This document shows positions 12,881-25,029 of a DNA stretch of 64,000 bases, in pieces (the first letter of the stretch is position 1; each line of letters begins with the position of its first letter). The DNA is taken from the NCBI GenBank assembly GCA_004794785.1, contig SJOL01008481.1, forward strand, positions 186,001 to 250,000, in the 5' to 3' direction. A program made the translations under genes and the position numbers. This stretch comes from Opisthorchis felineus (Eukaryota; Platyhelminthes; Trematoda; Opisthorchiida; Opisthorchiidae). The notes beneath the pieces are model-generated. The model was not told where the DNA came from, did no database searches, and saw nothing but the letters and a program-made list of their open reading frames with translations.

Positions 12881-13385
12881 TAATCATAACAGACGTCCAA
12901 ATGTCCATTGACTCTTCTGTTTCTAAGAATCAAGGAAGCTGTCGCTCCTTAACAACAGGATATTAGTTTTGCATCTCTTCAGCAGTCCCTGCTATAGGTC
13001 TTGATTGACGTTTGTTGATGGAACTGTGGGAATGAATACGTACGGAGATATGAGAGAACATGAAATTAGATTCGGTTCTCTACACTGCTACTCAAGGCAC
13101 TGAGCGGTAATAATATGGTTCACGGACAGCGCTGTCGCCGAGAGTTCATTCAGGAGTTCACAGATGGATCTCATATTAACCTTCCATGCTAATTACACAA
13201 ATGAAACATGATTTTGAATCTCCAAATGTATAAGAATTTATAAAGTGTACTTTTTTGAATTGTCAGATGACTGAACAGAAGCGCCAGCGAAACGAAACAA
13301 GAGAATCAGCTTCTGACAACCCCATAGAAATCCAAATTCTGTACAGAAGCCATTGTTTTCTTTTCCGTTATTTTATGTGTGATAC
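12880..13385. other. Spacer between modules A' and A
   Basis: No gene, repeat partner or RNA seen. It separates two direct copies of the same module, and no zinc-finger remnant is detectable where one would be expected. Confidence 0.4.
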
Positions 13386-14766
13386 AAGATCCTAAAAATA
13401 AATTTGGGATTCTTGTGTCGTTAGTGTTACTGTAACCGAGACAAACAAGCCAATCATTTCGTTTTGTGCGGATAAGATCATCTTAAGCTGCATTATCCCG
13501 TTATCTGGCTTGTAATTGCCGACGGAAAAAAACTAGTCGATAATGCCTGTGTTTAAGCGAAAGTGGTCATAAAGGGTCAGTAACTAACCTGCAGATGTGG
13601 ACCAAATTTGCCAACTAAATACTGTTTCTCATGGGATACCAAATAATCGTCATTTCCAAGCACAATACTCAATAAAAATATTGACTGCTGTCTCAAATCT
13701 GGAACGACCTCGTATTTTTTTCTTTTCCAAATGGACGCTTTCGCCTTATATGCCATTTTCGTAGCCGTGGTGAAAGGATTTAAAGGAATTTCTGTTGTTT
13801 CAAGTCAGCTTCCGTTTGGGACGTCGTCTATCTTCCAGGTGTTTCATTTGCATCCGCGATGTTTAACGCGCACACTGACGACTATGCTTGGCTTCCAGAA
13901 CCAGTTTAATAACAGTGAAGTCGCCCAACTCAATTTCTACAGGTTTTAATGCGTTCTCGGCATGGCGTCAGAGATTTAAAAAAATACTGATTGCCCGCAA
14001 ACAATAATTAGGCTAACCAAACTCAGCAGGTAACTCAAAATGATCTGGTTCTACAGGCCCTTCTTGTTTACTATCATGGATACCCAACCTCAATATTTCA
14101 CAACATTCTCAAAACCATTGCGTTGGTTCTACAGGAGGACCTAGGTATTCCGGTTAGAGAAGCAGCCAGATTACTCCGATTCAGTGTGCCGATTCCTCCT
14201 GTAAACCTCATCTCAAGATTTTATGATGACATGCGAGATGCAAAGATACCTCTGGTAATCTTGTTCTTGTTTCATCTGAAAAATCAACACAGTCCCAGGC
14301 ATGTACTTGTCGATCCATGTAGATAAAACACTTGCCCCTTAATAGGCGAACAGTGCACATACCTCAAAATTTGTGACCACATACTTGGCTTGTTCGACTA
14401 GATGGATAGACCACAAATGGGTCAAGACCGGTTATGAAACCACGAAGGGAATGTTTCCTCCTTCGGAAACTGACGTCTTGTCCTGCTCATGTTTTTCTTA
14501 TCTTCACCCATATTACCCAAAAAGCTAAACATATGTTTACAAAACCGCCGCAAGGAAATTTCAGTTTTGAGGAATTGGGTCAATTGCATCTATATGAGTC
14601 CCGAAATCATAATTTTTGGGGAAATTTCCAAAAGGATAGAAACAGGTTTCTTCTAACTTTCTAGATGTCTGTACCGAGTCTTATGGAAACACACTGGAAA
14701 TTAGTAAACGAGTTTCTCTCCAGGATGACAATTATTCGTTCAGCTTACGAAATACTATCATAAAAA

Positions 14767-15435
14767 TCAATCAAGTTGTTTGTTTTCAATAAAAGGAATG
14801 TCATTTGGCTGTTTTTTGTGCACATTTCCAACATGTTTTTTAAGGTGATCTGAGCGAAGGAAACTTTTACCGCAATGCACACAAATGTAATTGTCTTTCT
14901 TTCCATGCACGGTATTCACATGCCGCTCGAAATTCCATTTTCTGCAAAATAACTCCCCACAGTCATCACATTGGTGTCGCGTTCCGTGACGGTGAACTGA
15001 TCGCCGATGCTGAAATAGATAGTTCCAGTTTAGGAAGCACTTTCCGCATTCAGGACATGGATTTCCTCTCTCCTCTGACACTTGTACTAGCATACTTGGA
15101 GTTCTACCGGGCACGTTGACTTCTGTTGAATGAAACCGCCTTACATGGTAGTGAAACCCACGTTTACTCAAAAAAGGTTTTTCGCACAAATCGCAGTGGA
15201 TATCAGCAGTTTTGGCATGTACGCTTCCGTGTTTCTCGGCCAGTGATGGGTGACAAAATGATTTACTGTATATTGCACAATTGTGACGTATATCCCGGTC
15301 TGCTTTTGTGGTAGGTTCACCCAGCGGATCAAGGCTGGAACATTCGTATTCCGTTCCGTCTGTTGACTGGGTACCTTGTAGACTTGCTGGTAAAAAACAG
15401 GTAAAGAATTCAATATCAGTTTCATTGTATTTCAT
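14767..15435 (-). CDS. C2H2 zinc-finger protein, last exon (unit A)
   Basis: Encodes a 222-residue frame from an ATG at 15,433-15,435; the frame stays open upstream to 15,453, just after an in-frame TAA. Residues 1-50 are not zinc finger. Five C2H2 units follow. Finger 1 (C53, H69, H73) has Tyr56 where the second zinc-binding Cys should be. Fingers 2-5 are complete: C81/C84/H97/H102, C127/C130/H143/H148, C156/C159/H172/H177 and C185/C188/H201/H206. The last finger has the helix RSDHLKK, close to helices known to read G-rich triplets. C2H2 arrays usually bind DNA in the nucleus; the target is unknown. An AG splice-like site near 15,446-15,455 is shared with the other copies, so this may be the terminal exon of a longer gene, or the ATG may serve as the start. 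Most likely an expressed or recently expressed transcription-factor-like gene. Confidence 0.8.
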   Translation of the reverse strand: MKYNETDIEFFTCFLPASLQGTQSTDGTEYECSSLDPLGEPTTKADRDIRHNCAIYSKSFCHPSLAEKHGSVHAKTADIHCDLCEKPFLSKRGFHYHVRRFHSTEVNVPGRTPSMLVQVSEERGNPCPECGKCFLNWNYLFQHRRSVHRHGTRHQCDDCGELFCRKWNFERHVNTVHGKKDNYICVHCGKSFLRSDHLKKHVGNVHKKQPNDIPFIENKQLD

Positions 15436-15511
15436 CAAGTGAGCTGTTCTGATTTATCATGAATTACTTATATGGACAAAGCATCGTTTAACGAGCAGTT
15501 GATTTCGACAG

Positions 15512-15517
15512 TATAAA
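15512..15517 (+). promoter_or_regulatory. TATAAA motif, conserved between copies
   Basis: The context CAGTATAAAGAG lies upstream of the minus-strand zinc-finger exon and reads as a TATA box on the plus strand. The same motif sits at 37,758 in unit B and 31,582 in the decayed copy; unit C has TTTAAA at 61,056. It points toward the plus-strand Myb/SANT-like frame, so it may be that gene's core promoter. No transcription start is known. Confidence 0.35.
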
Positions 15518-15714
15518 GAGACTGAGAAACTTCCAAGAGCGCCCCCTTATTTTAAATGATCATAGCGTATTCGGAACAGGACGGATCTCAATAAGTCAAA
15601 GAGGGTTTTAAATGAGAGATTTCGAATAACCACACACAACACAAACGTGGTCGTAGACTGAGGATTCATTGCAGAAATTGCAACGCAAGACGGAAACAAT
15701 TGTGCTTCCGATAT

Positions 15715-15960
15715 AAATCTCAAAATATGGATCCTCCTGGAGAAAGTCAATCATTAAGTAAGGTTTTTGATCGCGTCAAATGGGCACTCGAAAAAACGGA
15801 AAACTCGAATCTCTGGCCGTTGTCACCAGCGGATTGCCTAACGAGCATCTACAAAATGAGATCTTTAGAAAGGCGACGCGTGAGGACACAATACTGTGCC
15901 TCCAAAGAAGGCAATCATATTATGACAAACAAAGCTCTATTCGGACACACTGTCGCTTAA
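15715..15960 (+). CDS. Unassigned plus-strand frame before the Myb/SANT-like frame
   Basis: A plus-strand frame with an ATG at 15,727 (MDPPGESQSLSKVFDRVKW at its start) runs to a TAA at 15,958. The matching part of unit B (about 37,990-38,220) keeps a parallel peptide with DP, a serine-rich turn, then a polar, helix-prone stretch ending in RRR; unit C (61,270-61,500) is shifted and broken. The composition suggests a charged, possibly coiled-coil region. I do not recognise a family. It could be an exon of the gene that includes the Myb/SANT-like frame immediately downstream, which is in another frame, so a splice or frameshift would be needed. Confidence 0.3.
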   Translation, partial: KSQNMDPPGESQSLSKVFDRVKWALEKTENSNLWPLSPADCLTSIYKMRSLERRRVRTQYCASKEGNHIMTNKALFGHTVA

Positions 15961-15976
15961 ACGAATCCAAGGTTAT

Positions 15977-16123
15977 ATGAGTAGAAAGCGTAGAAACCTT
16001 GCTCCAGAGAAATGGACGTCCAGCGAAGTTAATCTGATGATCATTTACGAAGACAACTACGACCAATACAACGGCACTAAATGGAAGCAAATGAAACAAT
16101 CAAGTATATCAAGCACACGGTAA
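15977..16123 (+). CDS. Myb/SANT-like DNA-binding fragment
   Basis: A 48-residue frame from ATG at 15,977 to TAA at 16,121. It opens with a basic patch (RKRR), then shows the Myb/SANT pattern: W13-T14, E17, the hydrophobic run VNLMIIY (18-24), Y28, Y31 and W36 in the motif TKWKQM. Such domains are small three-helix DNA-binding folds, common in transcription regulators and in transposon-derived proteins. Only about two helices are present; the frame stops after residue 48, and a possible 5' splice site (ACG|GTAAAA) overlaps that stop. It lies divergent to the zinc-finger exon and downstream of a TATAAA motif. Related but broken sequence lies in unit C and near 22.04 kb. The domain assignment rests on pattern only. 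Confidence 0.4.
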   Translation: MSRKRRNLAPEKWTSSEVNLMIIYEDNYDQYNGTKWKQMKQSSISSTR

Positions 16124-16129
16124 AAATTC

Positions 16130-19100
16130 CGATAAGCCTCTTGTGACGGCAATCTATGACGGTGGCTTACAAAACAGCGAACGCAATGCAAATCTAGAAA
16201 AGGGACAATCAAAGCATGGAAAAAAATCACCAAAATTCGAAGATTAGGATAATCAGTCGACTCAAAGGAACCACAACGTAACAAAAACCGCAAGCGAACA
16301 AATGAATCCTTGGACAACGCTCTCAGCCAGTGTGCCAATTACGTTAGCAGATTACAGATTGTCATCAAATGCTATATATAAAATGGAAAAGCGGATTTAT
16401 CCACTCAACAGCACACGAAACATCTCTCCTTGCATGGGGACGAAACGTTTGCAAGACATTTGCCAAGCCCGGAGAACAGATCGACGTCCACCTGATGTAT
16501 ACCCAATATACGCGCGGGATACTTATTAATTAATTGCGGAATTCGCACAACATAGTAAGGTCTTTACTACCGCCTCGAGGGATGAATTCTCACCTTTTTT
16601 ATGGACTATGCTTGTGATTAATATTTTACCTTTCTGATACTTATAAACTGTTAATATTATCACGTGAGTTGAATGTAGTCAGCTGGGGCTTTGTCCACTG
16701 TGTCAAATGGAAGAAAGTTCTATTAGTTGCCAACCGAGAACTTGTATAACTCACTTTTAAAAAGCCCATCTCAATTTCCGTTATGCCTATCCGTGATTGT
16801 ATCCTGAGTGTCCGCTTTATTTCACTGGTGCTTTCGTGCGTGCAAGCGTTATGTTATGTTTGCACTACCTTGGACTTTTCCAGGAACGACTTCATGTTTC
16901 ATTTGTTAGCCACGGTATTTCTTCATTCTCTGCATGCTTATTCTATAATGAGGGTTAAATTCCGGGCAGCCGCTTAAATCACGGTGTCAAACACAATAGT
17001 CACCAACTCCTGACAGCATTTCAAAGGTCAAAGAAATAGGATAGCATTATACATTACAGTCTGATATTGGAAGCCCGAGTGCGAATTTTGTTCCTTCGTC
17101 GTCCCGAATGTGAAATCGGGATGACACAGTGGTAAGACGCAAAGTGCTCGAACAAAAGTTCACTCCGTGGGTATAGATGTCGCCAAAGAACTCAACCAAC
17201 ATTGCGACATTCCTTATATGCCATGTAGAACGAGGTTTGTGTACGATGCCAAATAGTTTCATGATTATCCCTGTCACCAAGTTTGTCTGAGGAGGAGCTA
17301 CATATGGCGCTGCGCGAACGTTTGACTCTGCTGTGAAACACCAGAATTACGTCCGATGACAAGCGGTGGACCTCTGTTATTGCCGTTTGCTTGTATAAAC
17401 AGAATTCTACCGGGACACAAAATTCGTACCTCTTGTTCACACACCTGTGTCCCGTCTACGAGATTTTTACGCTTATTCTGGGGAGACTGTTTTGGTCCAG
17501 ATATTCGAATGTTCCATGATTTGCGCCCAATTCCCGAGATTCACGCCAGGGAAAAAATTACCTGGAGGGGTTCACACTGGACCAATTGTTTCGTTGACAT
17601 AGCCAACATGCCCGCCAAATATTAGCCGAATTAGCCTGAATGTTGTTGTGAATCGTCTACTTTGAAGTTCCGTTCCTCCGGACAAATGTAGCAACCACGC
17701 TATTATTTTGAACTAGTGAACGGGTTCATTTAGTTTCGGTGGTTTCACCTAACTGGATTTCGATACGGAAGTAGACTGAGTTTGCTTCATTTATGCAGTC
17801 CAAGGCACCTCTGGCCCGAAAGACTGCTACCTGTTTCCTTAACCGCAGTCCCCTATTCATTGTGAAGCATCGCTGTATGATGGATAAAATATATGGAGCT
17901 GGCAATCAGCGCTCTCAGACTATAACATCCTGAGTGATGACAAAACAACTATCAGCCCGTTACCAGCCACAGCAAAAAGGCTAACCACCGCCTGAAAGCA
18001 GATGGCACTATTCCACCAAATATCGTTAAATTGCTGAAGATGGTGCATGCGTTGTTGCTCCCCGAATGTAGAAGCAACTACAATTAAGTATCACGAAAAG
18101 GGAAATAATAAAAATACAAAAACGAATCTAGGGCCTCTGTGACTGATAGCTCAAAGGAACGGAGCTCACTTGGTCACTGGACAACACTCACTTAATGTAG
18201 GTTTCTCCACTTCAGTTGACATGTGGGATAAGAAGCTAATTACGCGAATAAACTAGATGGACATGAAAAGTAAACGGGGAACCAATGGACCCAATGACAC
18301 CTAAAATATATCTCACGCATACTATTTGGACGTCGAAATATGCCGATCAAGTTCGAGCTAATTACGCCACTAATAGGCCTCTAATAGGCAGATCACGGTC
18401 CAGTGGCTTATTTTTCATCAAATAGCCGGAAGACCGGGGGGTTGGAACCATCTTGGGGAACTGCTGGGTTTGCACTGCTTGATTATTTACAAAAATTCCG
18501 AAGCAGTACTACGGCGTTTCTCAAACTCCACGCACACATCAATTTTACTTACAGGACAAAATCTCCATCAACATTTTGAATTATCCACATAGGTTTTCGG
18601 GCTTTTGCGATCCAACACAATGTGAGCGAACCAACTCACAATGCGTCAAATCTTCAGCAATTTAGAGCTCAGGATTCCAGAAGTGGTGGCTGAATTACCT
18701 TTAAGTACATCGTTCACAAGCACATATTTGTTGTGGTACCAGTATATTTGGTGTATGTGGGGGGCCTTCTAAATTCCAGCAAACGGTTCACAAAAACACA
18801 TTAGTTCCTGTCAGTAATAGGCTAGATGGTACTTCTCAAGCTCCGTTTTAGCAAACTGCAAATGCGATGAAGCACCTTCTAGGGAAGCGGCCGGATTTTG
18901 CGCAATAGATATGGAGTAACAAATCACGCATAACTTTGAAGCTTCGAGTAGTTATCACCTAGTGATCAAAGTAGCAGTTGCTAGACGTTCGGAAAAACAA
19001 CAGTGACTTACACAATGGAGTATATTCCGAAAACAGGTTGCTCAACTCGATAACTGGAACAGGCAAGAGAAGTCACGCCAAATACAGTACAAGCTGTGAG
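16130..19100 (+). repeat. Right flank of unit A, shared with B and C
   Basis: Continues the A/B/C duplication: 16,500-19,000 matches 38,250-40,260 and 62,190-64,000. Around 16,790-16,980 the plus strand has a frame whose equivalents in B (38,550-38,747) and C (62,490-62,680) both read TNRNFITE and then EVSNR.VTN before a stop. In A the frame is shifted by one base. Substitutions between B and C fall at all three codon positions, so I see no clear sign of protein-level selection. No gene is called. Confidence 0.55.
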
Positions 19101-19105
19101 GCATT

Positions 19106-19645
19106 TTGTTGAGTGCGTTGTTCTCAGTAACCCGGCATTCTGGTGCAAAATACATTTTGGATAGCCTGCATTCTGCTGATAATTTGTGTCCACCGAAATG
19201 CTTCGTGTGTAGTGGTTGTTTTATTTGGGAGATATCCAACCCTGCTTATACCGCTATGAACCTGACGCTCTGGCACCGCATTTCGGATATAATTACTCTC
19301 CGAAGAGAGAATTACACAGTCGACGGCAAGTCCACTATGTCCGTGCACAACAATTTTTGTAACGTGTTTCGGTCACGAAAACTGGGGAGCTGGTGTGAAA
19401 TGTTTCCTGTCTATACATTAGTTTTCAAAATATTCGTCGTGACCGGAGGTACTCCAGTCCGTTGCGGTTTCTGTCGAAAATTGTGTTTGGTTCAAGTCAC
19501 GAGGTATATACATATAAACGAATTTCATCAGGACACATTCATATTAAAAATTCCGACCCTGCATTGTAATTATTTTACCCATTTAGGTTTCCACCGCTCC
19601 GTTTATGCTCCAGGGGCAGCGGTTCTCAACGCAGACCGTATATAA
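19106..19645 (+). CDS. Long unassigned open frame in unit A (179 codons)
   Basis: This is the second longest open reading in the window, with no ATG at its start (the first in-frame ATG is at about 19,256). Unit B has a parallel peptide from an ATG at about 40,317: ALFSVT.HS.AK, then DSL, then CP.KC, but B stops after some 56 codons. Both copies share an AG splice-like site (ATTTAG or ATCCAG before GTTTCCACC) at 19,588 and 40,842, which argues that the long frame crosses an intron boundary and is partly fortuitous. No domain is recognised. It could be the remains of a small multi-exon gene. Confidence 0.25.
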   Translation: MLSALFSVTRHSGAKYILDSLHSADNLCPPKCFVCSGCFIWEISNPAYTAMNLTLWHRISDIITLRRENYTVDGKSTMSVHNNFCNVFRSRKLGSWCEMFPVYTLVFKIFVVTGGTPVRCGFCRKLCLVQVTRYIHINEFHQDTFILKIPTLHCNYFTHLGFHRSVYAPGAAVLNADRI

Positions 19646-21950
19646 TCACGGGTAACACTTTAGACGGCAAATGTGGCCTGTAGCGCTCATGAAGATCTCC
19701 TTGATAATGAAACCGGTCTCGTGGACATCACACCCTGACCTAAGCGTAGTTTTTATGATAGATTGCTGCTCGAAATTCCAAAAAAATGTGTCATCTTCTA
19801 ACTGCGGTAGCCACGTCTTGCAGCAGCAGAAACATATAGCTGACAATGCAGTCTGGCGTGAACGTTTTCGAATACTCAGCGATTGGTCCATTCGGTGGCC
19901 ATGGTGGGCAGATCACCTGTCTGCAACGGACGGTAGGTCTGCTTCAAGCAGCACTGGCTAATTCACTCGTTCGACAACCACTCACTACTAGTTTGGTCAC
20001 ATTCGCGTGCTTACGTTTGTGTGCTAATTTGACTGTATAAAACATTATGTTTTAAAATGACCAACACCAACAAGCTGTATGTTGTCAGTCAATATAATGA
20101 CACTTAGGTATACTCTCTTGGACTTCGCAAAAATGTGTCTAAGTTTAACTTCAGTGCAAGCATCACAGTAACATAAGATGATGAATAGTAAAAGATGTGG
20201 ACTGATATTCTTTCGATGCACTGACTATATAACACAATGTACTTTGCTATGAATCAAGGCTAGTACAAATAGCCTAACAGCCCTGCTCAACGTGTATATT
20301 TTTGTGGTCGAAACAGTAAAACTTACGATGGTTTTGAGACCCAACAAAATCTGAAATACACAACAGCGTAAAAAGTAAGCCCATAAAGCTCATCGAAAGA
20401 TACATCGACGTGCGTCTAGCTCGGCAAGCCCTCGCAGCCTGTTTTATATGGTTGTTTGTAATGAGCTGGTGGTGCGTAGCCATGCAGTCTGAGTTCATTG
20501 TACAAGTTTGATAATAACCTCGGTTGGAAAAGAACGAAAACCAAAATGTTTTATTGTCCGACAATTTTAAAAAGACTACAGTATGCTTTTTATTTGCTTT
20601 GTTGGATTGTAGCGCAATTAGCGGTTAGGATACACCATAACAGAAAACTAATTAGGCTCTGCGATCAGAAAAACGGTCCACATTCTCCAGGTGGATAACG
20701 AACAAAGGTCTGTGTGGAGTGCGCATGAGCGCTTTATTATACCTCAGTGAAAGTCAGCTTGGGTCGGGGTGTGGAAGAATATACCAATTTTTCATGACTC
20801 TAGAGTGGTGGGTACAGTTAACATATGCAATTTTCCACCTTCAAAGTTTTCGACCAAAATCCTCCAATCATAATACTCTGGGAATCTTTCTGAAACATTC
20901 TGTTATTCGGGATCGTCCCCACGCTCAGCGAAAGGCCAGAAGTCACCGATCTTCCTCAAATAGATGAACGATAATGATGAGTTCGAGCAAATCTGCGCTC
21001 ACTGTCGAATTGTGCCTGTGCGGACGAATGACACTAAGCCAACTATCAAACTTAAAATGTTTTTCAATTCAATATTCCGATGCACGTTTTTTCACTAAAC
21101 ACTATGTCGGTTTGCTGAAAGCCATTCGGTTTCGCCATTTTATTAGTATACTAGTTAGGTGTAGCAAGTGACTGCATATCTGGCCAATTGACCGCTGGAA
21201 TAACTCATTCCAATTGTGTTGAACTACGGGGCACAAAGCTCGTAATTCAAGGACCTCCGTTTAAAGTGTATGGGACACATTCTGGCGCCAGAGAATTCCT
21301 AAGCAGCCGATCTTGCCACACTGGATTCAGAAGGAACACAAAATCTCTACCGTTCAACAAAACATCTTTGAAGGCAATTCGTCCCTTTGATACACACCCG
21401 AAAATACTTCTACAAACATAGGTGGGAAAAAGAAATATTCACATAACGTTTTAGCATTTCACGCATTTGGTCGAATGCCTGGAATTGCCGCATCCAATCG
21501 CAGTCTGGCTTTAATTTGTTGAAATTCACATGGGGTCTATCCTAGGTGCGCAGCTCAAATTTGTAATGGCTACTTAGTGTGATGTGTCTGAAAGGCAGTG
21601 TATTATATCGGAAATCGCTTAATATCTTCACGGTTTTTCAACTTCTTTGGATTTGAAAATAGGTTGAAAGAGAACTTGAGCAATAAGTACAATTTGATTT
21701 TCACGCAAAGTCAAGCCTCCTCCCGTCCCTGCTGTCAATGTTTTTGCCTTGAACCACAATGGCTCGGACGGAGTACGCTAAATCTAACTCTCCTACACCG
21801 TTTGCTTCACAAAAGCGCATTTAGAGCAACGGCTAGGTTAAACGTTAATTCTCGTCCTACCTACGCCACCACTTCATTCCAGTTTAGAATGAAGGTATGG
21901 TCCTCCAACAAAGAATCTATGAACGAGGATATCGATATTGAACCTATTTA
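19646..21950. other. Distal part of unit A, gene remains not resolved
   Basis: Matches B 40,930-42,960. A minus-strand frame here (19,646-19,891) runs parallel to the long B frame at 40,852-41,283, but identity is low. At 21,640-21,900 the minus strand reads LDLAYSVRAIVVQGKN, and B echoes this as LDLAYTV, a stop, then AIVIQVKN; the companion frame keeps RENQIV in both. These look like exons of an old gene that is dead in both copies. No family is recognised. Confidence 0.3.
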
Positions 21951-22039
21951 TTAACTACCGGTCCACGGTGCTCTGAAATACGCAAGCTGTTATACGAGAA
22001 TTCATGAACAAAGTAAAAGAGCCCGATTGAAACGAACGA

Positions 22040-22345
22040 ATCATTTTTGGAGCAGGCACCCAGCCAACAAACAAAAGTGGCAAATTACCCGGCGGACGAA
22101 AGGACAACATTCAAAACGGTAGAGAAAGTAGGGTGGTACAGTCAACCGATAGAACACAGCGCGATGCATAACCGAGAAGGGGGCAATCGAAAAGGGGGAA
22201 GAAACTATCAAAAATCGAAGGCGATGGGATAACCAATGGACGCGAATGAACGCAGACCACAACGCAACAAAGATCTCTAAATGACCGATAAATTCCCGAA
22301 AAGCGCTGTCACCCAGTTTGCCAGTCACGTCAAGTGACTCGAGCC
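22040..22345 (+). pseudogene. Isolated fragment matching the Myb/SANT-like flank
   Basis: A decayed direct copy of 16,070-16,350 (also 61,620-61,910). Shared blocks include an A-rich stretch around ACAGCG, GGGXCAATCXAAA (X varies), and AACGXAACAAA before a CCAGT-TGCCA block. It has no zinc finger beside it, so only this part was copied or kept. The reading is basic and glycine/arginine-rich with no conserved motif left. Confidence 0.45.
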
Positions 22346-22349
22346 CGGG

Positions 22350-25025
22350 ATGTCGTTAATCGTACGAAATCGGATAGCTGGGTTAGGTAGGGCGTATTGC
22401 CTGCATTATGCCACACCCACATACATTATCTCCGAGGACCCAGAAAGTTCATAAATTCGACCACTGGAACGAGATCACTAGGTGGTGGTTGCACTGCAAA
22501 ATGTTACTAAGGACAAGAATAGACTTCCATATATGTTTCAGGGCCAGATTTTACGGTCATGATGGATGTTCACCGTTGAACGCGCAATTATTGTATCTAG
22601 GTATTTGTGTACATCTTCATTTCTCGTAAATAAGAAACTGCTGAATTCAGTCAGGTTTCCAAGGACGGCTGAAACGGCGCCGCGGCAACTGCTCTTGTAA
22701 AGATGATCCTTCGACCTGCCCGTCAGCATATCCCTGTGACGCGTGTATGAAGCCTGCTAGACAATGCTTCTGTGGGCGGTAGATGATCCCGGGGTTCGTA
22801 GTGCGCATACTGACGTTACCGCTGTTGAGCTCCAAGTAGAGTCCAGGTTTCCTCTAATATGTAACAAGCGGAATAATTGCACTTGGAATGGGGCATGAGC
22901 AAAGCAGGGTTAGGTAAAATGAAGTCTACAAGCTGCAACCAAATATCGCTAATCAGGGCTTACCGAACACGTCCAATCTTCATCATCCTTGGCTATTCCA
23001 GTAGTCATTGCACGTTTACCAGTTTCTGAGCTTAACAGTGGGAATGAACGACTGGATATGGGCACCTGAATCATGAAAATTGTGGAGCGCCAGTGTAGAT
23101 ATGCATCCGGGGCAACGGTGGAAACATAAACAAGTATAGAATTTAAAAGGCCATTTCTATGGAAATGACTGAGGGACAGACGGTTGATAGTCACCGTTCG
23201 CTCTTTCACAATTTTTCACCAAACTGCTTAACATGTTGATAGTGACGTCCGAAAATTGGAACAGAATCATTGTTCTAGTTTGCTGTATACTGATTACCGA
23301 AAATGAGGAGATATGTTTAATGTATCACAACTGGCTTAACCTGCTAAGGAAAAGCAGACAATTGTGTGGTATTATGATTATTATGGAGTTGACTATTATG
23401 ATTTACGTCTACGCAACATTTCAATGAAGCGAGCTAGCTAAGGGATGATACCATTTCTACACTCATTAGGCTGACCTGCGGTCAACGTACTGGAGGTCCG
23501 AGGATATGTTTGGTAAATCTCTGTAGTCAAGTGATTAATCCGATCGGTCATGCTTGACACAAATGTTATTTCAATGTGGTATTACTGTTTTCGTGCCTGT
23601 ATACCATACGGGTTTCTTGTACAACTGAATGCCTGAAATGTTGATGAAATTATGGAGGCTTTTTAATATCTTGGGATTCGTATGTTAATTCACACACTGA
23701 CAGAATCAGTCGGTTAGACCGAAACAGATGCACTAAGATGGCAACTTCTCCAAAGCCAGTCTAAACGCAGAGCAGAGGCTGAAATGTAAATGAGGTCTTT
23801 GAGTAGGCCGAACTTGAATGAACATGAAAAGCAAGCGGATAGAAAACCTGTGAGAGCCTACTAAAATAGATGCTTGAAGACACACGGTGGTTACTAAAAC
23901 TGCGCGGATATGTGTTGGTCCACACAACCAAGAACGTTTCTGTCAAAGAAATACGAAAATGTGGACATCCGTTGATCCCCGTCCTACTTAAAGCCACCTC
24001 AGGTAGTAGCGGTTTGTGTCACTGCACCGTCTCACAGTAACTTGGGGACATATGAACAACATAGACAGTAATTTGAGGATATGTGAACAAAGATACATAA
24101 GTCTACCCATTCACAGCCCACGCCATATCCTCTGGGTCAAGCAAACACTGAGGAATACGCTGTGGACGACTCGTTGATGCAACCCTGGAATGGAGCAAAC
24201 GATACAAATTCTGAGGCAGATGAGACATAGAAGAGCTCCGAAAGCTCTTTTTTAGAGTCAGATTGTCCAAACATATTAGGATTTTGATGATATAAAGTGT
24301 ACTGACCGCTTATTCCCTAAATAATGTCACCATATTATTGAATGATGGGAGATTTTGGAAGCGACAGGTGCACCATCAAGCGATTTGAGACACACAAATT
24401 GAGCTTGTTCCAAGATGGTTTCCCCCAAAATGCGGCATGAGTGACAACATTTGAAATTGAAGCTTACATATTGTGAACATCCCTAACGAGAGCGAACAAC
24501 ATAGATATACTTTTATCGGGTGAGGGTCACCAAATCGACTTATGTGGCATGAAATATAGCTTGATTTACAAGCAATGTAGAGAAAATGGTAAATTCTCCA
24601 CGTTTCAAGACGCTTTCGTTTTTGCTACTAACCCAAACAGGCCCACGGCTAATGAGGAATAATACAGAGCTTGTGGGGGAACGAGCGCATTATCTAATGC
24701 TGGACACGACCTGGGGGTTTTTACACCCTAGGGTAAAATCCTATGGGAACAGTCGATAACTCACCTACAAAAATTGAAACAGAATCCTGGAAATTTTCTA
24801 AGTTTTTGAATGGATTGAGCCTTTTTATTTAGGCTATGACCTAAAAATAATGGTCAATCTCCTCAACAGTTTCAAACTGTCTAGCCCCTCACAACTAACA
24901 GGTACGAAAGTTAAGGGAACATATCTTGAACAAACAAACGGGAGTTGTACCAGAATGAAAAAATATTCGATCAGGATTAAACAGAAAATTATATGTGTAG
25001 TCGAAATTTAATCACCTGTTCTATT
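22350..25025. other. Stretch without a supported gene
   Basis: Only open frames of 86 codons or fewer, none with a recognisable motif or a second copy. Nothing else seen. Confidence 0.5.
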
Positions 25026-25029
25026 AGTT

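Larger units (their letters stand above)
13385..21950 (+). repeat. Segmental duplication unit A (partner unit B 34,560-42,965; unit C from 58,990)
   Basis: Unit A aligns in order with unit B from 13,385 (B 35,370) to about 21,850 (B 42,960), and with unit C from about 13,950 to the window end. Anchors: GACAAACAAGCCAATCATTT at 13.44/35.43 kb, the zinc-finger exons, TGCGTGCAAG at 16.85/38.59 kb, AACTGGAACAGGCA at 19.05/40.28 kb, and CATTCTGGCGCC at 21.28/42.59 kb. Copies are diverged with many small indels, so the duplication is old. Order and orientation are the same in all three. Confidence 0.8.

Noticed and set aside
11660..14760. Modules A' and A as the two LTRs of a retrotransposon
   Set aside because: They are about 1.2 kb and separated by only 0.5 kb with no gag or pol between, and further copies adjoin zinc-finger exons singly.
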